A stretch of 64,000 nt of DNA from Paenibacillus_AR sp051594765 (GTDB taxonomy: Bacteria > Bacillota > Bacilli > Paenibacillales > NBRC-103111). The DNA is taken from contig NZ_JBPPGJ010000013.1 in the NCBI RefSeq assembly GCF_051594765.1, positions 1 to 64,000 on the forward strand, in the 5' to 3' direction. The translations under genes were made by a program, and so were the position numbers. The first letter of the stretch is position 1, and every line of letters begins with the position of its first letter. Positions 14,510 through 23,866 of the stretch are shown piece by piece. The notes below the pieces were generated by a model. The model searched no databases. It saw only the letters and a list, made by a program, of their open reading frames with translations, and was not told the origin of the DNA.

Positions 14510-16204
14510 TTAGACCTTAAATTTCTCAATGAGCTGCTGGAGCTCCTCTGCAAGACTGGAGAGATAGGTTGCCGAAGCGGTGATCTCCTCCATCGTAGCC
14601 AGCTGCTCCTGCGAGGCGGCAGAAGCGTTGTGGGTGCCCTCCGCCGTTGTATCCGCCAGGGATAACAGAACCTGGATCGACTGGACCACATGACTTGCTC
14701 CTTCGGACAGGTGGTTAACGGCTTGAGAGACCTCCTCGATTCGCCCGGCCGTATCCGATGCAGACGTTCGGATATCCACGAAGGCGTCTCCTGCGGATTG
14801 CACCAGCTGCGCGCCTTCGCCCACTTCATACGAGGCGGATTCCACCGTGTACGACACCTTCTCCATCTGACCCAGAATGAGGCGGATCAGCTCCGTAATC
14901 TGCTGGGCGGAACGTCCGGACTGCTCCGCCAGCTTCCGGATGGAATCGGCCACCACCGCGAAGCCTCTGCCGTGCTCGCCGGCACGGGCAGCTTCAATGG
15001 CCGCATTCAAGGCCAGCAGATTGGTCTGGTTGGCGATCTCCGTGATCACTTCCACGATGGAGCCGATCTCCTTCGAATGCTCGCCCAAGGCCCGTACCGT
15101 ACCGGACAGCTCCGACATAGTCCCATTGATGGCCTTCATCTGCTCCACGGCGCTGCGGGCCGAGTCAAGCCCCGCCTCTGCCTTGTCGGATGTCTCGACG
15201 GCTGTGCGCGTAACCCCTTCGGCATTGTGGGCGATCTGGCCTACCGCGTCCGACATCCGGCTGATAATCCCGGAGGTCTCCTCCAGACTGCGCAGCTGCT
15301 TCTCTGCTCCCGCCGCCAGATCCTGCGAGACCAAAGCTATGGACTCGCTTGCTTTGCCCGTCTGCTCCGCGCTGGCGGTCAGCTCCTCCGAGGAAGCCGC
15401 CACCTGCATGGAGGTCTGGTTCACCTCCCGGATCAGCTTCCGGAGGTTCCCCGTCATCTGGTTCACGTCACTGGCCAGCTTGCCTACCTCGTCCTTGCTC
15501 TTGAACACCAGCGGCTCCATCGTCAGGTCTCCTCCGGCAATCCGGTTAACCTGCCCCGAGAGCTTGACGATAGGCTTCACCATCTGGCGGATGACGAAGA
15601 AGATCAGGATCATGCCGACGAGCATCGCAGCACCGCCGGTATACATCGGCACCTTGATGGTATCCATCGTCCGGCTGTCGATGATCTTCGCATCGAAGTT
15701 GATCGCCATTAAGGCGATGACCTCCTTGTTCGGGTCATGATCCTTGTAGATCAGGCCGTAGCCGGTCTTGAGCTTCTCTCCTCCGAATTCATAGACATCC
15801 GAATAGAGGGAATGCTTGTGATCCCGGATCATCGCCCGATCCTGGGGGTCCAGGTAATAGGCATCTCCGGCCTTGATGCCATGTCCCTTCAGCCGCTTGT
15901 CGGCGGCGAGCACCTTGCCATCCAGCGTCAAGATGAAGGCTTCCTTGAATATATCTTTATGATCGACCGTCCAGTTCAATTGTTCTTCGATCTTGGCAAG
16001 TACGGAAGTGTCCCCTTTGGCCAGCTTCTCAATATCGCCCGGATTGACCAATCCTGTCGTAATATTGGCGCAGCCTACAAGCTCGATTCCCACCGCTTCG
16101 TCCACTTGTTTGTAGGTAACCTGATAACCGATCGCGGCAATGGCAGCCCCGACCAAGAGCAATACGGCGACGATAGCGGATGTCATTTTGGCTGCGAAGC
16201 CCAT
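14510..16204 (-). CDS. Methyl-accepting chemotaxis protein with Cache-like sensor
   Basis: This 564-residue receptor has one membrane segment at about 8-28, an extracellular domain of about 160 residues that resembles a single Cache sensor (AFILTLDGKVLAADKRLKG), a second membrane segment at about 193-212, a HAMP domain, and a long cytoplasmic coiled coil with the CheA/CheW-contacting hairpin tip EIANQTNLLALNAAIEAARA near 395. The ligand is unknown. The ATG follows GGAGGG. It stands alone, away from other chemotaxis genes. A sigma-D promoter was looked for and not found with confidence. Confidence 0.93.
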   Translation of the reverse strand: MGFAAKMTSAIVAVLLLVGAAIAAIGYQVTYKQVDEAVGIELVGCANITTGLVNPGDIEKLAKGDTSVLAKIEEQLNWTVDHKDIFKEAFILTLDGKVLAADKRLKGHGIKAGDAYYLDPQDRAMIRDHKHSLYSDVYEFGGEKLKTGYGLIYKDHDPNKEVIALMAINFDAKIIDSRTMDTIKVPMYTGGAAMLVGMILIFFVIRQMVKPIVKLSGQVNRIAGGDLTMEPLVFKSKDEVGKLASDVNQMTGNLRKLIREVNQTSMQVAASSEELTASAEQTGKASESIALVSQDLAAGAEKQLRSLEETSGIISRMSDAVGQIAHNAEGVTRTAVETSDKAEAGLDSARSAVEQMKAINGTMSELSGTVRALGEHSKEIGSIVEVITEIANQTNLLALNAAIEAARAGEHGRGFAVVADSIRKLAEQSGRSAQQITELIRLILGQMEKVSYTVESASYEVGEGAQLVQSAGDAFVDIRTSASDTAGRIEEVSQAVNHLSEGASHVVQSIQVLLSLADTTAEGTHNASAASQEQLATMEEITASATYLSSLAEELQQLIEKFKV

Positions 16205-16438
16205 GTTAGTATTCCCTCCAAGGAAATTGTATTGTAGGACTATGCGACTATAACTTATGATTCTATTTATACCATTATAGTCGAAAATACTCGAATTTTC
16301 GCTTGTTTTTTGTTAAGAATACATTAATTTCTGTACAATTCCTACTAAAATGTTTAGATTATCGATAAAAAATTAAAATAATGTTATATTTTCTATCACA
16401 TTAGCGCTTTCCTTCACTACCGAACCGCACCACAGCAT
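16205..16438. other. AT-rich intergenic region upstream of the chemoreceptor
   Basis: No gene is seen. On the minus strand a TATAAT (16274-16279) could be the receptor's -10. A perfect inverted repeat CGAAAAT/ATTTTCG (16282-16301) lies just upstream of it. The rest is poly-A/T-rich sequence without clear signals. Confidence 0.5.
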
Positions 16439-16476
16439 GAAAAAACCGGCCGTCTGCATTACGCAAACGGCCGGCA
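16439..16476 (-). terminator. Terminator of the AI-2E permease unit
   Basis: Minus strand CCGGCCGT and ACGGCCGG pair around a loop and are followed by TTTTTTC. Confidence 0.88.
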
Positions 16477-16491
16477 GTAACCCTAGAGGAT

Positions 16492-17544
16492 CTATTCCAG
16501 CTTGATCTTGATATGGAACAAACCGACTTTCCGCATGGCGGTATAGATGATCACGACAATAGGTCCCAGCATCAATCCCACCACACCGACCAGCTTAAAG
16601 CCGACATACAGGCTGATCAAGGCGGGAAGGGCTCCGATGCCTACCGCATCCCCCAGCACCTTGGGCTCCACGGTTCTGCGCACCACGGTGATGACGATGA
16701 ACATGACGATGAGTCCGATCCCCAAATACGTATTGCCGGTTACGAGACTGAACACCGCCCATGGCATGAGAGCCGACCCGACCCCTACGATGGGCAGCAG
16801 GTCGACGATGACGACCAGGAGCGCCACGGCCAACGGATAATTAACCCCCAGGATAAGAAATCCGATCAGCGACATGACGTAGACGATCACGCAGAGGATG
16901 AATTGGCTCTGGATGAAGCCGAAGATGGCTTGGCGCAGATCATCCAGGACGGAAGATACTTTGGTCCTGGACTTCTCCTCGAAGAACGCCAGGAAATTGT
17001 CCCGCAAATTCGGCATCCCCATGGACAGCAAGAACAGTGCAACCAAGAAAACGATAAACCAGATGAACATATTCGGAAGGGCCCGTGCCACTCCGAGCAG
17101 ATTGCTGGAAACAGCCCCCAAGATGCCGCTCAAGGAATCCGTCAAGGACGATACACCGTTGGTCGTCCACTCCTTCAGCTGATCCGCCAGATCCGCGGGC
17201 ATATCGTCATAGAACCCGTTCGTCCGGCCCTCGGCCATATCCTTCACGTAGCCGTTGACCTCTTGCAGATAGCCAGGCGCCTTCTTGGTGAAGTCCACCA
17301 CCTCCGAGAACACCTTGGCTCCCAAGAGATAGAAGAAGAACAGCAGCAGCAGCGTAAACACGGTGCACACGGTGACCGAGGCCGCTACCCGGTTCAGCTT
17401 GAGAGGCAGCCGCATGATCAGCTTGACCAGCGGTTCGAGGAAGATGGCGAACACCATCGCCAACAGAAAAGGCGACCCGACCGTAAACACGCCGTACAAC
17501 AGGAACAGCCCCAGGGCAATTCCCACAATGGTTCTGAAATTCAT
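16492..17544 (-). CDS. AI-2E family transporter (YtvI-like permease)
   Basis: The 350-residue membrane protein matches the AI-2E/PerM family: two N-terminal membrane segments (LGLFLLYGVFTVGSPFLLAMVFAIFLEPLV), a polar central stretch of about 80 residues, then five or more segments with the conserved VVDLLPIVGVGSALMPWA near residue 247. Members export autoinducer-like or other small molecules, or couple to sodium; the sporulation protein YtvI is one branch and of similar length. The exact substrate is unknown. It is 16 bp after the CNNM/CorC-like gene, so it is probably the last gene of that operon. Confidence 0.85.
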   Translation of the reverse strand: MNFRTIVGIALGLFLLYGVFTVGSPFLLAMVFAIFLEPLVKLIMRLPLKLNRVAASVTVCTVFTLLLLFFFYLLGAKVFSEVVDFTKKAPGYLQEVNGYVKDMAEGRTNGFYDDMPADLADQLKEWTTNGVSSLTDSLSGILGAVSSNLLGVARALPNMFIWFIVFLVALFLLSMGMPNLRDNFLAFFEEKSRTKVSSVLDDLRQAIFGFIQSQFILCVIVYVMSLIGFLILGVNYPLAVALLVVIVDLLPIVGVGSALMPWAVFSLVTGNTYLGIGLIVMFIVITVVRRTVEPKVLGDAVGIGALPALISLYVGFKLVGVVGLMLGPIVVIIYTAMRKVGLFHIKIKLE

Positions 17545-17560
17545 CCGTTACCTCCGACCT

Positions 17561-18880
17561 TTATTCGGGTTGCTCCCTGTAAATCTGGACGCGGAGAATC
17601 CGGTACCGCTCCGCCTCCGTCACTTCAAACACCAGTCCATTCCAATGGATGCGCTGCCCGACCGCCGGCATGCCTTCCGTCTTCTTCAAGAGCCATCCTC
17701 CGATGGAGTCCACTTCCTCGTCCTCCAGATCAACGGACAGCATATCGCTGAGCTCTTCGAGCAGCACCCTGCCGTCCACCGAGATTCCCCGGTCAATGCT
17801 CTCGATCATGGGACGCTCGTCCACGTCGAACTCATCATGGATTTCGCCTACGATCTCCTCCAGGATGTCCTCCGCAGTCAACAGGCCGGCCGTTCCGCCG
17901 TACTCGTCGATCACGACGGCAATCTGGGAATGCCGCTTCTGCATCAGCTTCAGCACGCGGGACAGCTCCATGGACTCCGGCACCGTCAAGATCGGCCGCA
18001 TGAAGTCCTCCAGCACATGAACCTCCTCCGGGTCTGCGGTCAGAAGGTCCGTAATATGGACGAAGCCGATGATCCGGTCCTTGTCCTCCACGGCTACCGG
18101 GTAGCGGGTGTGCTTCGTTTCGAAGACCAGCTTCATGTTGTCCTGGAAGGGCAGGTCTGCGAACAACACGTCCATGTCCGTCCGCGGCAGCATGATCTCC
18201 CGGGCCACCCGGTCCGAGAATTCGAAGATATTATCGAACAGGACCATCTCGTCCTTATCGATATGACCGCTCTCCACGCTTTGGTTCATCAATATGCGGA
18301 TCTCTTCCTCCGTATGCGCCTCCTGCTCCGCTACCGACCGGATGCCGAAGAGACGCAGCAAACGGTTGGCCGCCCCGTTCAGAAGCCAGATCGCCGGCAT
18401 GAACAGCTTGTAGAACATCATAAGGGGCAGGGAGAGCCAGATAGAGGTCGCCTCCGACTTCATGATGGCCAAGGATTTGGGCGCCAGCTCCCCAAGTACG
18501 ATGTGCAGGAAGGTGATGACGGCGAATGCCAGGGCGAAGCTAATCGTATGGGTGACGGCAGCTCCCGGCTCCATGCCGAACGCTTCGAGCAGAGGCTCGA
18601 TGATCAGCTTGGAGATCGCCGGCTCTCCGACCCAGCCCAGACCGAGCGACGCCAGGGTAATGCCGAGCTGCGTGGCGGACAGATAGGCATCCAGCTTCCG
18701 GGTGACCCGAAGAGCATGCCTGGCCTGCTTGTTTCCTTGCTCCGCCAGCTCCTGAAGCCGCGTAGCCCGGACACGGACGAGAGCGAACTCCGCAGCCACG
18801 AAGAAGCCGTTCAGCAGCACCAAAAACAGGACCAAGATCAAGTTCCAAAAAATCGAGCCCCATTCCAAATGTATGTTCAC
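17561..18880 (-). CDS. Hemolysin/CNNM-CorC family transporter-like protein
   Basis: The 439-residue protein has an N-terminal CNNM (DUF21) membrane domain (first segment WNLILVLFLVLLNGFFVAAEFALVRVR), a pair of CBS domains in the middle (about 215-335; MLPRTDMDVLFADLPF, VAVVIDEYGGTAGLLT), and the CorC/HlyC C-terminal domain (about 350-430). Such proteins are implicated in magnesium or cobalt export; the name hemolysin is historical. I chose the GTG at 18880 after AAGGAG; an upstream ATG gives 17 more residues but overlaps the previous gene. Middle gene of a three-gene unit. Confidence 0.9.
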   Translation of the reverse strand: MNIHLEWGSIFWNLILVLFLVLLNGFFVAAEFALVRVRATRLQELAEQGNKQARHALRVTRKLDAYLSATQLGITLASLGLGWVGEPAISKLIIEPLLEAFGMEPGAAVTHTISFALAFAVITFLHIVLGELAPKSLAIMKSEATSIWLSLPLMMFYKLFMPAIWLLNGAANRLLRLFGIRSVAEQEAHTEEEIRILMNQSVESGHIDKDEMVLFDNIFEFSDRVAREIMLPRTDMDVLFADLPFQDNMKLVFETKHTRYPVAVEDKDRIIGFVHITDLLTADPEEVHVLEDFMRPILTVPESMELSRVLKLMQKRHSQIAVVIDEYGGTAGLLTAEDILEEIVGEIHDEFDVDERPMIESIDRGISVDGRVLLEELSDMLSVDLEDEEVDSIGGWLLKKTEGMPAVGQRIHWNGLVFEVTEAERYRILRVQIYREQPE

Positions 18881-18923
18881 CGGCTGCTCTACTCCTTTTT
18901 TGGATGAAAACCATTCCTGTCCA

Positions 18924-20051
18924 TTATACAATAGCCGAGCGCTTTGTAAAATCGACGTCCCGGTAGTACGTATGGGCCACCAGCAGATTCGGGCCGCAGC
19001 ACGCCGCCTGGGGGCAATGGCAGCCGACGCTTTGGGCCAACGGATGCTCCAGCCACCGCCCGAACACCTCGTCCAGCCGATCGGTTCCGATATTGCCCAA
19101 AGCCGGGAAATCGGCGAAGTCCGTCACATAGATATCTCCGTTAAACAGATTCACATTCAGCCGGTTCCTGCCGTCCGGATCGTTGCGCACCGTCACGTTA
19201 GGCTCCCTGCGCAGACGTTCCACCAGTCTCCGGTCCTCCTCCGTCATGCTGCATGCGAAGAAGGGCAGTGTCCCGAACAGCATCCAGACCCCAGGATCCC
19301 GGGTGTCCAGAAGACCGTGGATGGCCGACCGCAGCTGATCCAGCGTGATCAGGGGCAGATCCTTCGCGAATGCGCTGGGATACATGGGGTGGACCTCGTG
19401 CCGCTTGCAGCCCATCTCAACGATCATCCGGTGGATCTCCGGGAGATGCTCCCACGTCCTGTAATTGATCATGGATTCCGCCGAGACGAAGAGACCCCCG
19501 TCCGCAAGCGCACGCGCATTTTCCACCATCCGTTCGAAGAGCTTGGCGGAGGCTTCCGCACCGACCGGACGAGCGGCTTTGGCGAAGCCTACTTGATGGA
19601 AATCGCCGGCATCCCGGTAATTGTAGGAGATATGAAGGACATCGAGATAGGGAGCCAGCTCCTCGTAGCGTTCCAGATCCAGTGTAATATTGGAATTAAG
19701 CTGAGTGCGGACGCCCCGTTCCTTGGCATACCGCAAGAGGGGAAGGATGGTCCGGCGCACCGTATCCAAGCGGAAGGTCGGCTCCCCGCCCGTAATGCTG
19801 ATGGTTTCCAGATGCTCCACCTCATCGAGCCTACGGAGCATAGGCGCCAAGGGCATCAGCTCCCCTTCGGACATCGCAAGGGCATCTCCGACGGCGCAGT
19901 GCTCACACCGCATATTGCACAGGTGGGTGACGGTCATCTCCACACTGGTCAGAACGTGCTTGCCGTACTGGGTTAGAGACCGGATCGGATCCCATGGATC
20001 GTGCCGGGGGCTCAGCGGCGTCAACGGCCGGTTGCGAATCATTTCGTTCAT
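18924..20051 (-). CDS. yfkAB: Radical SAM / CxCxxxxC protein YfkAB
   Basis: The 375-residue protein shows the radical SAM cluster motif CNMRCEHC (Cys-x3-Cys-x2-Cys, near residue 46), the GGEPT SAM-binding motif near 90, and a Cys-rich C-terminal end (SVGCHCPQAACCGPN) that could hold an extra iron-sulfur cluster. Architecture and length match the YfkAB family, whose reaction is not known. The ATG follows GGGAG. The stop is 44 bp before the CNNM/CorC-like gene, so the three genes to 16492 look like one transcript. Confidence 0.9.
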   Translation of the reverse strand: MNEMIRNRPLTPLSPRHDPWDPIRSLTQYGKHVLTSVEMTVTHLCNMRCEHCAVGDALAMSEGELMPLAPMLRRLDEVEHLETISITGGEPTFRLDTVRRTILPLLRYAKERGVRTQLNSNITLDLERYEELAPYLDVLHISYNYRDAGDFHQVGFAKAARPVGAEASAKLFERMVENARALADGGLFVSAESMINYRTWEHLPEIHRMIVEMGCKRHEVHPMYPSAFAKDLPLITLDQLRSAIHGLLDTRDPGVWMLFGTLPFFACSMTEEDRRLVERLRREPNVTVRNDPDGRNRLNVNLFNGDIYVTDFADFPALGNIGTDRLDEVFGRWLEHPLAQSVGCHCPQAACCGPNLLVAHTYYRDVDFTKRSAIV

Positions 20052-20172
20052 GCTTTCTCTCCCGTTCTCTAAGTTTCTCTGTAGGGTCCGGGGATCCCGG
20101 ACGGTTCTCTGTGTTTCATTGTATCGAATCCCGCGGCAAAATGGAATGATTCCAACCTTGGATACGAATCAA

Positions 20173-20202
20173 ACAAAAAACGAACCGGCTCACGCCGATT
20201 CG
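20173..20202 (-). terminator. Terminator overlapping the HD-GYP stop
   Basis: Minus strand CGAATCGGC-GTGA-GCCGGTTCG followed by TTTTTTG; the stop codon lies inside the hairpin. Confidence 0.85.
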
Positions 20203-21293
20203 TGCTTGAACTGATTGACGGAATGAATCATGACATGGAGCTTCTTGGACAGGTCCACCTCGTAGGGAACCTCCAGGTCATTGCCGGTCTCGTCGGTCAG
20301 GATCCGGACCACCGGACGGTGCGGCACATTGGCATTCAGGTCTACAATGACGCCGGATTCGCCGGAATCCAGGGTAACCGTTATCCCAAGGGGATAAATG
20401 GCGATCTTGTCCCGGAACCGCTCCACCTTGCGGGTCTCGAACTTGGTGCCGGCCTCAGTATACAGGATCTCCATCACCTGATGTGGCAGCATAGCTGTCC
20501 GGTATACCCGATGCGTCGTCATGGCGTCATACGCATCTACCAGCCCGATCCAGCGTGCGTATTCGTGAATTTCCTCCCCCTTGATGCCGCGGGGATAACC
20601 GCTTCCGTCCAGCCGTTCGTGATGCTGCAGGGCACAATGGGCCGACAGCAGCGGAATGTTGGGCTCATCCTTCAGAAGCTGGAAGCCCAGCATGGCGTGT
20701 CTCTTGATCTCGGTGAATTCCTCATCCGTCAGCCTACCGGGCTTCTTGAGCGCCTGCAGGTCCACTTTGGTCTTGCCGATATCATGGAGAAGCGCTCCGA
20801 GCCCGATGGTCGTCAGCTCCTCCCGGTTATAGCCCTCGGAGATGCCGAGCAGCGTCGAATAGATGCAGACGTTCATGGAATGCTGGAACAGGTAATGGTC
20901 GGTGATCTGCATGGAGGTCAGCATGATCATGGCGTCCTTGTTCCGGCTCAGATCGTCGATCATCAGATTCAGAATATTCTTGAAGTCCTTGCTGATGTTC
21001 CCTGCGTTGACCGCCATCTTCTTGCCCGAATCGTCCATCATCTTGCTGAAGTGGGATCGGATCACCTTGGTGGCCGCCAAGCGGGTCTCGTCGCTCAAGA
21101 GCTCCGGAATGACGATGTCATCTGTTCTGGGGTCATCTATGTAGAGGAAATCGATACCGTGATGCTGCAGCCGCCGGAGCATCATGCCCGTCAGTTCCAC
21201 ATGTTCCGAAAGGAGAACCAGCCCTTCTTCATTATAGAGTTTTTTTCCCAGCCGCATTCCGGGCTTGCACATGCTGATCGGCATCAGTCTCAT
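20190..21293 (-). CDS. HD-GYP domain phosphodiesterase (cyclic-di-GMP type)
   Basis: The 367-residue protein has an N-terminal DUF3391-like region (MCKPGMRLGKKLYNEEG), then an HD-GYP domain at about 125-300 with QHSMNV, HDIGK, ALQHHERLDGSGYPRGIKGEEI and VDAYDAMTTHRVYR. These carry the histidine and aspartate metal ligands and the GYP triplet, so cyclic-di-GMP hydrolysis is plausible. A C-terminal beta-rich piece follows (GESGVIVDLNANVPHRPVVRI). No membrane segment. The ribosome site is weak. It is a paralog of 25788-26828. Confidence 0.9.
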   Translation of the reverse strand: MRLMPISMCKPGMRLGKKLYNEEGLVLLSEHVELTGMMLRRLQHHGIDFLYIDDPRTDDIVIPELLSDETRLAATKVIRSHFSKMMDDSGKKMAVNAGNISKDFKNILNLMIDDLSRNKDAMIMLTSMQITDHYLFQHSMNVCIYSTLLGISEGYNREELTTIGLGALLHDIGKTKVDLQALKKPGRLTDEEFTEIKRHAMLGFQLLKDEPNIPLLSAHCALQHHERLDGSGYPRGIKGEEIHEYARWIGLVDAYDAMTTHRVYRTAMLPHQVMEILYTEAGTKFETRKVERFRDKIAIYPLGITVTLDSGESGVIVDLNANVPHRPVVRILTDETGNDLEVPYEVDLSKKLHVMIHSVNQFKHESA

Positions 21294-21373
21294 AAGGATT
21301 CCCCGCGTCTTTCTACTTTAGATTCATTCTCCCAATACTCAATAATGTAAACCAAGACCAGCAAAAGAGCAAA

Positions 21374-21400
21374 TAAAAAACCGCATCTTCCGACGCGGTT
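21374..21400 (-). terminator. Terminator of uppP
   Basis: Minus strand AACCGCGTC-GGAA-GATGCGGTT followed by TTTTA. Confidence 0.82.
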
Positions 21401-21437
21401 CTTCCTTATTCCCGTAGAGTCATAGGTCTTCCCGGGA

Positions 21438-22241
21438 CTATTGCAGGACGACGAAGTAGACAAAGACGACGGCTGCAAGCACGAACCTGTAGTAGGAGAA
21501 TACCGTCAGCTTCAGCCGGCCCACCAGCTTGATGAAGGTGGCTACGGCCGCAAGTGCCACAATGAAGGATACCACGAAGCCTACGGCGAAGAACAGGATA
21601 TCGTCGGAGGACATAGCGTCCATCTTCAGCAGCTCATAACCGGTGACGACCGTCATGATCGGGATGGCCATGAGGAAAGTGAAATCGGCGGCAGCGGCAC
21701 GGCTGGTGCCAGCAAGCATCCCTCCGGCGATGGTGGAGCCCGAACGCGAGAAGCCTGGCCACAAGGACAGAATCTGGGTCAACCCGATGTAGAAGGCTTG
21801 GCCGTAAGTGATCTCGTCCATGGTCTCAGCCGTTACCTTCGGCTGCCATCTCTCGGCTACCATCATGAGAATGCCGCCTACGATCAGGCTGATGATGACC
21901 GTCTCGGGCATAAAGAGCATCTTGACGTAATCTTTGAAGATATAGCCCAACCCCAGTGCGGGAACGATGCCGATGGCGATATGGATCAGATTCAACCGGG
22001 GTCCGCCCGCCAGCTTGGCCTCCCGGCTCTGGATTCCGAACAGCCGGAGCACTCTCTTCCAATAAAGCACGACGACCGCAAGAATGGCTCCCAGCTGGAT
22101 GATCACCTCGAAGCTGTCCGCTTTGGCACCGGTGAAATCCATGGCATGGCCTGCGATAATCATGTGTCCGGTCGAGGAAACCGGCAAAAACTCCGTTAAG
22201 CCTTCAATAATTCCGATAATAATCGCAATCCATAGACTCAT
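21438..22241 (-). CDS. uppP: Undecaprenyl-diphosphatase
   Basis: This 267-residue integral membrane enzyme removes a phosphate from undecaprenyl diphosphate so that the lipid carrier can be reused in peptidoglycan and wall polymer synthesis. The two family motifs are present: EGLTEFLPVSSTGHMII near residue 13 and GFSRSGSTIAGGMLAG near 160. About eight membrane segments are visible. Overproduction is known to give bacitracin tolerance in this family. Single gene; terminator present. Confidence 0.95.
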   Translation of the reverse strand: MSLWIAIIIGIIEGLTEFLPVSSTGHMIIAGHAMDFTGAKADSFEVIIQLGAILAVVVLYWKRVLRLFGIQSREAKLAGGPRLNLIHIAIGIVPALGLGYIFKDYVKMLFMPETVIISLIVGGILMMVAERWQPKVTAETMDEITYGQAFYIGLTQILSLWPGFSRSGSTIAGGMLAGTSRAAAADFTFLMAIPIMTVVTGYELLKMDAMSSDDILFFAVGFVVSFIVALAAVATFIKLVGRLKLTVFSYYRFVLAAVVFVYFVVLQ

Positions 22242-22331
22242 GTGGTTCCTCCCATTATTATGGAGAACGGCAGGCCGTCCATCCTTTCTATCTATCCTAT
22301 TCTATAATGCCGGGCAGCATGATACAACCGC

Positions 22332-23765
22332 CTACGTGGAGAATCTTGGGACCTGGCACTCTTCCAGCGCTTGCCTGTCGTTTAACTCCCGTTCCAGGAT
22401 ATCCCTTAGGAATTCAGGCAGCCAGTAGCGGGGATCCCGTCCCTCCTTCAAGCTCAGATACCCGGTCCCGAAGGTGAACATATCCGCCGTCCCTACCAAG
22501 TATTCCTGTTGCGGATCGACCGGTACGCCTCCAGCGGATGCCGATGTGATTCTGGCCCCTGCCGGAAGGCTGGGGTCCCAGCGGATCTCCATTCCGTCCA
22601 CGCATAGCCCCCCCAGATACTTGCCCCGAAACCCGTTGCCATAGACCGTCATCTTCACGAAGTCGTCCTGCAGGGACTGCTCCAAGGCGCTTAGAAGAGC
22701 ATAGCCCGGCAGCCGGATCAAGCAGGGGTTGATGGGTGAAGGACACAGCTCCAGCAGGGTTCCCTTGGTCACGGTGCCCGCACGCAGGCTCTGGAGCAGC
22801 TGCCCCGAGTTGATCAGGCCGATCTGAGCACCCGTCCACTTCCGGAGACCAGCCGCAAGCAGATTGCCGAAGGGAGAATCCCGCTCCCAATCGACAGGCA
22901 GCTCCGAGGTCAGCACCGCAGCCGGACGGTTCATCGCTTCTTGACTCTCCCCGGTGATACTCCCGATCAAGTGCCGAAGGGCTTCCGAAGCAGGCGCTTC
23001 ATCCGTCCGATGCAGACGCCCCTCCGCGTGGGAGAACCGCTTGGTAACGGGATCCACACTGAGCACGGCTTCCCCCACATACTTGCCCAGCAAGCCGCAG
23101 CCGAACAAGTACGTGTTTCCCACTCTTAACGGAGCCTCCAGCACGTGGTGGGTATGACCTCCGAGAATCACGTCGATTCCCGCGATTTCCCCGGCAATCC
23201 GCTGGTCCGCCGATAATCCCAAGTGCGAGAGCAGCACGACGATATCCGACTGTTCCCGGATCGCCTCCACCTGACAGCGGACGGCCTCCATCGGCTCCTC
23301 CACCATCCAGCCCAACAGCCGGTAAAAGATGGGGTATCGGGCCGTAGCGCCGATAAAGCCGATCCGGATTCCTTCCCGCTCCACGATCCGGTGGGGTTCC
23401 ATCCATGCAGGCGGACGGCCGGTCGAGGCATCCTTCAGGTTGGCGCAGACGACGCCGAAGGGCAGCGGACGTCCGTAGAGCTCATCCACCCGATGCTTGG
23501 GCAGGGTGAGCCCTTCGTTGTTCCCTAGCGTCACCACATCGTAGCCGGCGGCTTCCAGGACGCGGATATGGGCTTCCCCGCCCGTTCCTTCGGTCAGGAG
23601 GCTCATGCGGTCCAGATGATCGCCGCAATCTGCGGTGAGTATAGGGGTTCCCCTCCATTCGGCCCGGATCCGGTCCATAGCACCCGCAACATGGGGCATT
23701 TCACGGAAGGCGCTGTGAATATCACTGGTATGGATCAAGACGACCTTGCGGGATGCGCCGGACAT
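22332..23765 (-). CDS. UshA/YunD family 5'-nucleotidase-like metallophosphatase
   Basis: The 477-residue protein has a calcineurin-like metallophosphatase domain (residues about 10-220: HTSDIHS, DCGDHLD, GNNEG, LLSHLG, GGHTHH) and the 5'-nucleotidase C-terminal domain (about 290-440: GLINSGQLLQSLRAG). No signal peptide or wall anchor is seen, so it is cytosolic like YunD, unlike secreted UshA. The start at 23765 follows GGGGAGGGG. In Bacillus subtilis yunD lies by yunC; here the YunC homolog is 30 kb away at 53604. Confidence 0.88.
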   Translation of the reverse strand: MSGASRKVVLIHTSDIHSAFREMPHVAGAMDRIRAEWRGTPILTADCGDHLDRMSLLTEGTGGEAHIRVLEAAGYDVVTLGNNEGLTLPKHRVDELYGRPLPFGVVCANLKDASTGRPPAWMEPHRIVEREGIRIGFIGATARYPIFYRLLGWMVEEPMEAVRCQVEAIREQSDIVVLLSHLGLSADQRIAGEIAGIDVILGGHTHHVLEAPLRVGNTYLFGCGLLGKYVGEAVLSVDPVTKRFSHAEGRLHRTDEAPASEALRHLIGSITGESQEAMNRPAAVLTSELPVDWERDSPFGNLLAAGLRKWTGAQIGLINSGQLLQSLRAGTVTKGTLLELCPSPINPCLIRLPGYALLSALEQSLQDDFVKMTVYGNGFRGKYLGGLCVDGMEIRWDPSLPAGARITSASAGGVPVDPQQEYLVGTADMFTFGTGYLSLKEGRDPRYWLPEFLRDILERELNDRQALEECQVPRFST

Positions 23766-23800
23766 GGCTTCCCCTCCCCTCACGTTCCCACGTGCGCGTA

Positions 23801-23829
23801 TTGGCTACAATCATGATATAGTTTATAGT
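23801..23829 (+). promoter_or_regulatory. Sigma-A type promoter of the MoaD-MoaE/MoeB unit
   Basis: TTGGCT (23801-23806), 17-bp spacer, TATAGT (23824-23829), 37 bp before the chosen start. Confidence 0.6.
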
Positions 23830-23866
23830 TAAAGTACCGGATCATGCAAACGTTAGGAGGATGGAC

